In this document: positions 6,356 to 12,161 of the stretch, one piece after another | Layout: each line of letters opens with the position of its first letter | How positions within the stretch are numbered: the stretch's first letter is position 1 | Assembly (NCBI GenBank): GCA_964602735.1 | Contig: CAZRRV010000044.1 | Span: forward strand, 1 to 12,161 | Length of the DNA: 12,161 bases | From: CAZRRV01 sp964602735 | GTDB lineage: Bacteria; Bacillota; Clostridia; Oscillospirales; Acutalibacteraceae | Direction: 5' to 3' | The notes under the pieces: model-generated | Told to the model about the DNA's origin: nothing | Databases searched by the model: none | Seen by the model: only the letters and a program-made list of their open reading frames with translations | Made by a program: the position numbers and the translations under genes

Positions 6356-7723
6356 TTGATTTATCTGCTTTTTTTCACTTTGATCGCCATGGCGGGCGCG
6401 GCGTTTATCGCCGAACGGCGCGATATTCTCTCGCCGTGGACAATATCGTGTATTATGTTCGCCGTAAGCACGTTTTTCGCGGTGGCGAATGTGAACCGAT
6501 GGGGGTACTCCCTTACTCCGAGCGCGGTTATCGTGATTTTGTCGGGGCTGCTGGCGTTCGGGGCCGGGAGTATGCTCGCCGCGTTTGTATCGGAGCGGAG
6601 CCGCCCCGCGGAGCCCGTAAAAGCACCGGCTCTCGAAGCGGGCCGCGCCGAGCCGCGCCGCCCTCTTGATTTGCCGGCGCCGGTGATTGCCGTTTCCTGT
6701 GCGGTTATGCTGGCCGTTTTCGCCTATGTGTTTGTCGAGACCTATAAATATTCCGTGGAGGTAGGGAACGACAAAGGCGTAAGCGGTATGATATATTATA
6801 CCTACACTGCGAATATTCAACCCGGCAACAGGTTAGGCAGGGCGGTGGGGCACCTAAATCTGATCAGCGAAAGCATACGCACCGTTTTCCTGTTTTTCTT
6901 TTTTTACAACTGTATTCTCTCCCGGTTCAGGAAAAAATGGCTGTTTTATCTGCTGCCCCCCGCCATTGATGTTTTTACTCAGACACTGGGCACGGGGCGT
7001 GTGTTCGCCATCCGATTAGCGGCCATGTCGTTGCTTACCGCGTTCGTTATGTATAATATCCGTTACCGGTGGAACCGGCGCGTAACATTCCGCATTATCG
7101 GTTTCGGAGCCGCGGCGCTCGCCCTGTTCTTCCTCGTTTTTACCCTGCTCGGTTTCCTGACGGGGAAAACCGGCGTTCGCAGCGTGTGGGATACGATTTC
7201 GATCTACACCGGGCTTTCGATACCGTCGCTCGATGTTTATCTTAACACCCCGCACGAACCTCCGTCTATCTGGGGCGAGGAAACATTGTACGGGATTCAT
7301 GACATACTGCGTACGCTCGGCGCGGATATTCCCGAAAGGGTTCGACATCTGGAGTTTGTGCATTTCGGAGATTTCGCGGGAAATGTGTTTACGAGTCTGC
7401 GCAGATATATACATGACTACGGCTTTGCCGGTATGCTTTTAATTCAGTTCGCGCTCGGCTTGCTGTACTCCTCTTTTTACAATTTCATAAAAACCAGACA
7501 AACACCGGGTTTTTCTCTTATTGTATATTCTTACTTGTTCTACACTTTGGCCATGCAGGGAATCGACGATGTTATTCTGTCGATGACTATCGGGACAACC
7601 ATAATTTACAGACTGGTATATCTCGCAATCGCCTATTATTTGCTAAAATCTCTGGCCGTCGGGCGTGAGCGTGTATATTGCGGTTCCCGTGAAATTTTCA
7701 TGTTTTCAAAATGCAACAGGTAA
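6356..7723 (+). CDS. wzy: Wzy-like oligosaccharide repeat-unit polymerase
   Basis: This multi-pass membrane protein probably joins flipped lipid-linked repeats into polymer on the outer face of the membrane. From the TTG at 6356 it has 455 residues and about ten or more hydrophobic segments. An Ala/Pro/Arg-rich loop lies at about 80-108. A large polar region at about 285-355 contains GNVFTSLRRYIHDYGFAG, whose pattern (GN-x-T ... Y-DYG-x-G) is characteristic of oligosaccharide repeat-unit polymerases. An ATG at 6266 would add 30 residues of non-membrane, Cys/Pro-rich sequence and overlap the upstream gene by 53 bases, so I reject it; TTG 6332 remains possible. Its place after the co-polymerase and in the same operon as a flippase supports the assignment. 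Wzy proteins diverge widely, so the identification rests on topology, the motif and context. The last 250 bases are visibly AT-richer than the middle of the gene. Confidence 0.8.
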   Translation: MIYLLFFTLIAMAGAAFIAERRDILSPWTISCIMFAVSTFFAVANVNRWGYSLTPSAVIVILSGLLAFGAGSMLAAFVSERSRPAEPVKAPALEAGRAEPRRPLDLPAPVIAVSCAVMLAVFAYVFVETYKYSVEVGNDKGVSGMIYYTYTANIQPGNRLGRAVGHLNLISESIRTVFLFFFFYNCILSRFRKKWLFYLLPPAIDVFTQTLGTGRVFAIRLAAMSLLTAFVMYNIRYRWNRRVTFRIIGFGAAALALFFLVFTLLGFLTGKTGVRSVWDTISIYTGLSIPSLDVYLNTPHEPPSIWGEETLYGIHDILRTLGADIPERVRHLEFVHFGDFAGNVFTSLRRYIHDYGFAGMLLIQFALGLLYSSFYNFIKTRQTPGFSLIVYSYLFYTLAMQGIDDVILSMTIGTTIIYRLVYLAIAYYLLKSLAVGRERVYCGSREIFMFSKCNR

Positions 7724-7790
7724 AAAAGCGCCGGCGGAAATCCGTATCTCAATCCGGGTCTGCCGCTGTTGGGGAGGAGTGTTCGCGGGT

Positions 7791-8672
7791 ATGAAAGGCA
7801 TTATTCTGGCGGGGGGATCCGGCACCCGGCTTTACCCCTCTACCGTAGCGTGCTCAAAGCAAATCCTTACGGTATACGACAAACCCATGATATATTACCC
7901 GCTTTCAACGCTTATGCTGGCCGGCATCCGAGAGGTGCTCATTATTTCAACTCCGAGGGATCTCGGCGGGTTCCGCGAACTTTTCGGAGACGGCGGACAT
8001 ATCGGGATGTCGTTCTCATACGCGGAGCAGGATCGCCCGCGCGGGCTTGCCGACGCGTTCATAGTTGGAGAAAAATTCATCGGCGGCGATTCCGTATGCC
8101 TTATTTTGGGCGACAATATTTTTTACGGTTACAATTTCAGCGAACGGCTGAAAAAAGCCGCCGCCCGCGAACGGGGGGCGACCATTTTCGGCTACCATGT
8201 GAACAACCCGCGCGAGTTCGGGGTTGTGGAATTCGACGACGACTGGAACGTGCTTTCGATTGAAGAAAAACCGGAACGTCCCAAATCAAACTATGCCGTA
8301 CCCGGACTGTATTTTTACGATAACCGCGTGGTGGAAATAGCGAAAAACATCCGACCCTCCGCCCGCGGAGAGCTTGAAATCACCGATGTAAACAACGCCT
8401 ATCTGCATATGGGCGAACTGAAAGTGGAACTTTTCGGCAGAGGGATGGCGTGGCTCGATACCGGCACTCACCGCGCGATGCTCGCGGCCGCGAATTTCGT
8501 GGAAGCCGTACAGACGCGGCAGGGGCTGTTCGTTTCCTGTATCGAGGAAATCGCGTTCAGACTGGGCTATATTACGAGGGAGCAGCTGCGCGGTCTCGGC
8601 GAACGGATGAAAAATTCCGATTACGGGCAATATCTGCTGCGCGTTGCGGAGGAGAACCGAAATGGCGCGTGA
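7791..8672 (+). CDS. rfbA: Glucose-1-phosphate thymidylyltransferase (RmlA)
   Basis: RmlA makes dTDP-glucose from dTTP and glucose-1-phosphate, the first step towards dTDP-L-rhamnose. The 293 residues are the usual length. Motifs are all intact: MKGIILAGGSGTRLYP (1-16), SKQILTVYDKPMIYYPLS (22-39), PRGLADAF (83-90) in the nucleotide/sugar site, LILGDNIFYG (104-113), then the EEKPERPKSNYAV and GELEITDVN segments and the RQG...EEIA C-terminal region. The frame is open upstream to about 7665, but the family start MKGIILAGG fixes ATG 7791. A GGGGAGGAG site lies at 7771-7779; its GGAGG core is 13 bases from the ATG, rather far. An in-frame GTG at 7779 falls within that site and is unlikely. The gene begins 67 bases after wzy and overlaps rmlD by 11 bases. 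Confidence 0.96.
   Translation: MKGIILAGGSGTRLYPSTVACSKQILTVYDKPMIYYPLSTLMLAGIREVLIISTPRDLGGFRELFGDGGHIGMSFSYAEQDRPRGLADAFIVGEKFIGGDSVCLILGDNIFYGYNFSERLKKAAARERGATIFGYHVNNPREFGVVEFDDDWNVLSIEEKPERPKSNYAVPGLYFYDNRVVEIAKNIRPSARGELEITDVNNAYLHMGELKVELFGRGMAWLDTGTHRAMLAAANFVEAVQTRQGLFVSCIEEIAFRLGYITREQLRGLGERMKNSDYGQYLLRVAEENRNGA
8648..8654 (+). promoter_or_regulatory. Ribosome binding site of rmlD inside the end of rmlA
   Basis: GGAGGAG stands 7 bases before ATG 8662. It selects this ATG over the in-frame TTG at 8644, which lies upstream of the site. Its location within rmlA coding sequence implies translational coupling. Confidence 0.75.
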
Positions 8673-9549
8673 AGTGCTGATTACGGGCTCCCGCGGTCAG
8701 CTCGGAACCGAACTTTCAAAAATACTCGCCGCGGGGAAAAGCGAGATCGGCGCTATTGACAAAGCTTACGAAAATTGCCGCGTTACCGCCATCGATCTCG
8801 ACACGCTTGATATAACCGACGCCGGCGCCGTAAAAACGTTTTTTTCCGGCTACCGCCCCGATATTATTTTTAACTGCGCCGCAATGACGGATGTTCCGGG
8901 TTGCGAAACCGACAGCGAAACGGCCGTCAGGGTGAACGCGGAAGGCCCCCGCAATATAGCGGCGGCGGCGGAACAATGCGGCGCCAAACTTGTGCATATT
9001 TCCACCGACTATGTTTTCGACGGTACCTCCGCCGTGCCGTATAACGAAAGCGACGAATGCCGGCCGATAAACGCTTACGGGCGGTCTAAACTGCTGGGCG
9101 AACGGTACGCGACTCGGGCGTGCTCCCGCGTTTTTACCGTCCGTACAGCATGGCTGTACGGCTATACCGGAAAAAATTTCGTGAAGACTGTTTTGCGGAA
9201 AGCCCTGGCCGGTGAACCTCTGCGGGTGGTAAACGATCAGTTCGGGTGCCCTACCAACGCCGACGATTTGGCGCATCATTTGCTTAAGATCGCGCTTACG
9301 GAGGAATACGGCGTTTATCATATAACCGGGAACGGTATTTGCAGCTGGTACGATTTTGCCGCCGAAATATTGAAAGACGCGGGTCTTAACGCGCCGCTTG
9401 CGCCGTGTGCAACGGCGGAGTTCCCGTCGCCGGTAAGGCGCCCTGCGTATTCGGTGCTCGATCACGCCATGCTTCGCCGAACGGTAGGCGATGAAATGCG
9501 CGGCTGGAAAGAGGCGCTGGCGGCGTACATCGCGAATTGTAATTTGTAG
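8662..9549 (+). CDS. rfbD: dTDP-4-dehydrorhamnose reductase (RmlD)
   Basis: RmlD performs the last step of dTDP-L-rhamnose synthesis, reducing dTDP-4-keto-L-rhamnose with NAD(P)H in the cytosol. The 295 residues show the cofactor loop GSRGQLG (9-15), NCAAMTDV (71-78), STDYVFDG (114-121), the catalytic YGRSK (139-143), TAWLYG (162-167), DQFGCPTNADDLA (192-204) and RRPAYSVLD (259-267), a near-diagnostic run for this enzyme. The start at ATG 8662 puts MAREVLITG at the N-terminus. The gene overlaps rmlA by 11 bases and ends in TAG. After that TAG the same frame stays open for 75 codons into rmlC; the enzyme already has normal length, so I read the TAG as the real stop. No rmlB is found in the window. 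Confidence 0.96.
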   Translation: MAREVLITGSRGQLGTELSKILAAGKSEIGAIDKAYENCRVTAIDLDTLDITDAGAVKTFFSGYRPDIIFNCAAMTDVPGCETDSETAVRVNAEGPRNIAAAAEQCGAKLVHISTDYVFDGTSAVPYNESDECRPINAYGRSKLLGERYATRACSRVFTVRTAWLYGYTGKNFVKTVLRKALAGEPLRVVNDQFGCPTNADDLAHHLLKIALTEEYGVYHITGNGICSWYDFAAEILKDAGLNAPLAPCATAEFPSPVRRPAYSVLDHAMLRRTVGDEMRGWKEALAAYIANCNL

Positions 9550-9774
9550 GGCGGATCCCGTGAACGGGTCGAATGTGAGAGAACACGGTTAAGAACCGGC
9601 GGACGTAAGGTTTTCGCGAATACACAGGGTCGTTTTGCCCCGTTCCGATCCCGCTACCGAAAATACATGGCGGGCGTGCACAACAATCCTTATCGGTTCT
9701 ATGTGATGAATTTCGCGGTACAACCGTTCGGCATAGATTATGCGGTGCTATTTAGAAAATACGGAGTGAAAAAA
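9550..9774 (+). other. 225-base gap between rmlD and rmlC, no recognised gene
   Basis: This is the largest gap inside the gene run. It holds two small inverted repeats: CCCG/CGGG around TGAA (9557-9568), and CGGTT/AACCG around AAG (9586-9598). Neither is followed by a run of T, so they are not convincing terminators. The frame shared by rmlD and rmlC has no stop here. An in-frame ATG at 9667 would lengthen RmlC by 36 residues that match nothing in that family. I see no persuasive sigma-A promoter, though the AT-rich stretch just before rmlC could hide a weak one. Confidence 0.5.
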
Positions 9775-10350
9775 ATGTCAAAGTTCTTTTTTCACGAAAC
9801 CCCCGTGGCGGGAATGTATGTAGTCGAAGCTACCGTTTTCGGCGATGAAAGAGGTTATTTTTCCGAGACCTATAATAAAGCTGAATTTGCCGCGGCCGGA
9901 ATTGGCGCGGAATTCGTGCAGGATAATCAGTCGAAATCAAAAAAAGGAGTGCTGCGCGGACTCCACTTTCAAAAGCAGTCACCGCAAGGTAAACTTGTAC
10001 GCGTCGTTAAAGGAGAGGTGTTTGATGTGGGTGTGGATCTTCGCCCCGGCAGCGAAACATTTCTCCGCTGGTACGGAACCGTTTTAAGCGCCGGGAACAA
10101 GTTACAGCTTTATGTCCCCGAAGGGTTTGCGCACGGGTTTTTGGTACTCAGCGACGAGGCCGAATTTGTTTACAAATGCACACGGTTTTACAACCCCGGC
10201 GATGAAGGCGGGATAATCTGGAACGATCCCGACCTCGCAATTGACTGGCCGGTTCCGCCGGGCACGGAAATAATACTTTCCGATAAAGACAAAAAACAGC
10301 CCACACTGAAAGAATATCTCGCGACTGCGGGAACGGGCGCGGGTAAATGA
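9775..10350 (+). CDS. rfbC: dTDP-4-dehydrorhamnose 3,5-epimerase (RmlC)
   Basis: RmlC epimerises dTDP-4-keto-6-deoxyglucose at C3 and C5 to give the L-rhamno precursor that RmlD reduces. The 191-residue protein is a typical one-domain cupin. DERGYFSETY (24-33) is the N-terminal signature. FVQDNQSKSKKGVLRGLHFQ spans 47-66 and includes the catalytic His64 with Arg61. KLVRVVKGEVFDV (73-85) and YVPEGFAHGF (113-122) follow, then YKCTRFYNP (133-141) and IIWNDPDLAIDWP (147-159). ATG 9775 gives the normal N-terminus (SKFFFHETPVAG) and has GGAG at 9763-9766, 8 bases upstream. The end overlaps the flippase gene by four bases (ATGA). All active-site segments that I can recognise are intact, so I expect it to be functional. 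Confidence 0.96.
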   Translation: MSKFFFHETPVAGMYVVEATVFGDERGYFSETYNKAEFAAAGIGAEFVQDNQSKSKKGVLRGLHFQKQSPQGKLVRVVKGEVFDVGVDLRPGSETFLRWYGTVLSAGNKLQLYVPEGFAHGFLVLSDEAEFVYKCTRFYNPGDEGGIIWNDPDLAIDWPVPPGTEIILSDKDKKQPTLKEYLATAGTGAGK

Positions 10351-11765
10351 ATGCAAAGTTAAAAACATTTGTTCAAAATTTTTCTCATACATTTGTCGCC
10401 AACGCGGTAACTTTTCTGATTTCGGCGCTGGTTGTACTGATAGTGCCGAAACGCCTCGGCGGGGGAGAGTACGGATATTTTCAGCTTTACATGCTGTACA
10501 CCTCCTATGTGGGTTTTTTCCATTTCGGCTGGTGCGACGGCGTATATCTTCGCTACGGCGGCAAGGATTACGATGAACTCAGCCGGCCCGTGTTTATTTC
10601 GCAGTTCTGGATGCTTGCCGTGCTCGAACTGGCAATCGGCGCGGGGCTGGGCATTTACGGGTTTTTTGCGGTTCCGAGCGCCGATAAAGGGCTTATTATT
10701 GCCGCGACGGGACTGTGCGCTCTGCTGGTGATTCCCCGCACTTTTCTTTCGTATGTGTTGCAGCTTACGAATCGTATCAGGGAATACGCGTCGGTAACCA
10801 CGCTTGAACGGTTGCTTTATTTTACTTTGGTAGTCGTAATGCTGTTGTTCGGTGCAAAAGACTACCGCATGATGATTATCGCCGATCTCGCGGGGAAAGC
10901 GGTTGCTCTCGCGGTGATAGTCGGCATCTGCCGTGATATAGTTTTCGGGAAACCGGCACCCGTGAAATCAGCGGTAATAGAGGCTCGAGAGAACATAAGC
11001 GTCGGCTTCAAACTTATGTTCGCGAATGTGGCGAGTCTTCTCATTGTGGGGATAGTGCGTCTTGCCATTGAATGGCAGTGGGATGTTGAAACATTCGGAA
11101 AAGTTTCGCTAACGCTCAGCGTTTCCAACCTGCTTATGGTGTTTATCAACGCCGTAAGCCTGATACTGTTTCCCGCGCTGCGCCGAACCGAAGGCGACAG
11201 GCTCCCCGCTATGTATACGCTTATGCGCAATTTTTTAATGACGGTGCTTCTCGGCATGCTGATTGTCTACTATCCCGCGAAACGGATCCTGTCGGCATGG
11301 CTGCCTGATTACTCGGATGCTTTAACCTATATGGCTCTGATGTTTCCGCTCTGCATTTTCGAAAGCAAAACCGCCATGCTTGTTACAACATATCTAAAAA
11401 CCATGCGCAAAGAGAAAACCATTCTGCTTATCAACGCGGTAACGGTGGGGCTCAGCGTGATTTCAACCGCCGTAACCGTATTCCTGCTTAAAAACCTTAC
11501 CCTTGCGGTGTTGTCGATTGTGGTCTTGCAGGCGTTTCGGTGTGTTTTCGGGGAACTGCTGCTGTCAAAAGACCTCGGTGTCGCGGTGAAAAAAGATATC
11601 GTTTTGGAAATCTCAATGGCGGCGGTCTTTATCGTGTCGTCCTGGTTTATCCGTTCGTTCCTGTGTACGGCGGTGTACGCGGCCGCCTATGCGGTTTACC
11701 TTTTTATAAAGCGCCGTGACCTGGCGGAAATGTTCACGCGTATAAAAAAGCTCGTCCGCCGTTGA
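10347..11765 (+). CDS. wzx: Wzx-type polysaccharide flippase (MOP superfamily)
   Basis: The product is predicted to move the lipid-linked repeat unit from the inner to the outer face of the cytoplasmic membrane. It has 472 residues with about 12-14 hydrophobic segments spread along its length, the usual size and topology of Wzx/RfbX proteins. The N-terminal part has the family pattern: a first helix, VPKRLGGGEYGYFQLY (30-45) and then a short amphipathic stretch leading to the second helix. The start ATG overlaps the rmlC stop by four bases, so translation is likely coupled; no strong ribosome binding site is visible. It is the last gene of the run, 28 bases before a strong terminator. Its specificity should match the repeat made by the upstream genes but cannot be read from sequence. 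A relative such as MurJ is unlikely in this context. Confidence 0.92.
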   Translation: MNAKLKTFVQNFSHTFVANAVTFLISALVVLIVPKRLGGGEYGYFQLYMLYTSYVGFFHFGWCDGVYLRYGGKDYDELSRPVFISQFWMLAVLELAIGAGLGIYGFFAVPSADKGLIIAATGLCALLVIPRTFLSYVLQLTNRIREYASVTTLERLLYFTLVVVMLLFGAKDYRMMIIADLAGKAVALAVIVGICRDIVFGKPAPVKSAVIEARENISVGFKLMFANVASLLIVGIVRLAIEWQWDVETFGKVSLTLSVSNLLMVFINAVSLILFPALRRTEGDRLPAMYTLMRNFLMTVLLGMLIVYYPAKRILSAWLPDYSDALTYMALMFPLCIFESKTAMLVTTYLKTMRKEKTILLINAVTVGLSVISTAVTVFLLKNLTLAVLSIVVLQAFRCVFGELLLSKDLGVAVKKDIVLEISMAAVFIVSSWFIRSFLCTAVYAAAYAVYLFIKRRDLAEMFTRIKKLVRR

Positions 11766-11793
11766 CGCTTTCACGGCAATCTCGTTCAATGTT

Positions 11794-11830
11794 TGTCCCC
11801 GTTGCGCAAACGCGCAACGGGGACATTTTT
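11794..11830 (+). terminator. Strong Rho-independent terminator closing the polysaccharide operon
   Basis: A perfect 14-base-pair stem (TGTCCCCGTTGCGC at 11794-11807 pairing with 11812-11825) has a four-base AAAC loop and is followed at once by TTTTT at 11826-11830. It lies 28 bases after the wzx stop and marks the 3' end of the transcription unit. There is no matching A-run upstream of the stem, so it probably acts in one direction only. Confidence 0.95.
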
Positions 11831-12082
11831 ATCGTTATTCTCCCCGGGGACGCACGGTGTGTTTGTACGTTGCGCAAGGAAACCCGACGGGGTTCCCGCG
11901 CCTGCCCGCTTTCTGTCGGAATCCAGATAAACGCGTAAAATATTCACCGCGAATTCGGCTTTGCCCGATAAATATTCCGTCGCGGCGGTATGCGTGAGTT
12001 GCGCCCGCGCTATCTGTACAGTCAGCGGAAAACGGATTTATTCTGCGAAAAGCGAAAGATTTCAGGCGGCGCCGAATCATGC

Positions 12083-12103
12083 CCGCCGTCCGGTAACCGG
12101 CGG
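12083..12103. repeat. GC-rich inverted repeat
   Basis: CCGCCG at 12083-12088 pairs with CGGCGG at 12098-12103, and the nine bases between contain CCGGTAA. The DNA could form a 6-base-pair hairpin. No T-run follows on either strand, so a terminator role is not supported. Confidence 0.45.
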
Positions 12104-12123
12104 ATGGGTCGATCGAACACCGA

Positions 12124-12138
12124 AATAATAATAATAAT
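12124..12138. repeat. Five tandem AAT units
   Basis: Five exact AAT units occur in a row in otherwise GC-rich non-coding DNA. Such a short microsatellite may be chance, or may be an AT-rich element upstream of a gene to the right. Confidence 0.7.
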
Positions 12139-12161
12139 GCCTTTGCGGTAATAACGGCGGG

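Larger units (their letters stand above)
11831..12161. other. 331-base region downstream of the operon, no gene recognised
   Basis: No reading frame here looks like a real gene. The longest, on the - strand (11835-12080, 81 codons), lacks a ribosome binding site and is Arg-rich with no recognisable motif. The stretch holds an imperfect hairpin near 11878-11897, a palindromic CCGCCG...CGGCGG segment (12083-12103) and a short AAT repeat near the right edge. It may be the leader of a gene beyond the window, but no clear promoter is seen. Confidence 0.5.

Noticed and set aside
7665..7790. N-terminal extension of RmlA overlapping the end of wzy
   Set aside because: RmlA proteins begin at MKGIILAGG, encoded from 7791; the upstream open frame is basic, has no family match and overlaps wzy.
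9557..9598. Terminator or attenuator between rmlD and rmlC
   Set aside because: The two stems have only 4-5 base pairs and neither is followed by a T-run.
9667..9774. Longer RmlC starting at ATG 9667
   Set aside because: The added 36 residues do not resemble any RmlC, and ATG 9775 has a proper ribosome binding site and the family N-terminus.
11835..12080. Small gene on the - strand downstream of the terminator
   Set aside because: The 81 codons give an Arg-rich product without motifs, and the ATG has no ribosome binding site; the GC-rich DNA makes such open frames common.

Overview
The window is one dense run of genes, all on the + strand, encoding a surface polysaccharide that is built by the Wzx/Wzy route and probably decorated or linked with a polyol phosphate. 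The first gene enters from the left edge. The run ends at a strong intrinsic terminator at about 11.8 kb. No convincing gene lies on the - strand, and I saw no tRNA, rRNA, CRISPR array or insertion sequence.

The source looks like a Gram-positive-type bacterium, most likely Bacillota/Clostridia. This is an inference from four things: Shine-Dalgarno sites before many starts, a short-ectodomain CpsC-like co-polymerase, teichoic-acid-type enzymes (a CDP-glycerol glycerophosphotransferase-family protein and an IspD/TarI-type cytidylyltransferase), and Firmicutes-style Wzx and Wzy proteins. GC content is intermediate and patchy. A genus cannot be named from this window.

Layout. 2-1015: family 2 glycosyltransferase lacking its 5' end. 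1076-2257: polyol-phosphate transferase. 2254-2973: TarI/IspD-type cytidylyltransferase. 2986-4074: extended short-chain dehydrogenase resembling UDP-glucuronate decarboxylase but with altered active-site residues. 4062-5111: second family 2 glycosyltransferase. 5128-6318: Wzz/CpsC-like co-polymerase fused to what looks like a dead CpsD-type tyrosine kinase domain. 6356-7723: Wzy-like polymerase. 7791-8672, 8662-9549 and 9775-10350: RmlA, RmlD and RmlC for dTDP-L-rhamnose. 10347-11765: Wzx flippase. 11794-11830: terminator. 11831-12161: no gene recognised. Many neighbours overlap by 4 to 13 bases, as expected of one translationally coupled operon.

How the parts fit. RmlA, RmlC and RmlD, with an RmlB that must be encoded elsewhere, would supply dTDP-rhamnose. 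The cytidylyltransferase and dehydrogenase probably supply a CDP-activated polyol or related unit that the 1076-2257 enzyme transfers. The two glycosyltransferases extend a lipid-linked repeat, Wzx flips it, Wzy polymerises it, and the 5128-6318 protein sets chain length. The most unusual items are the apparent pseudokinase co-polymerase and the cytidylyltransferase/UXS-like dehydrogenase pair. rmlB, the initiating sugar-phosphate transferase, and an active CpsD kinase with its CpsB phosphatase are all absent from the window.
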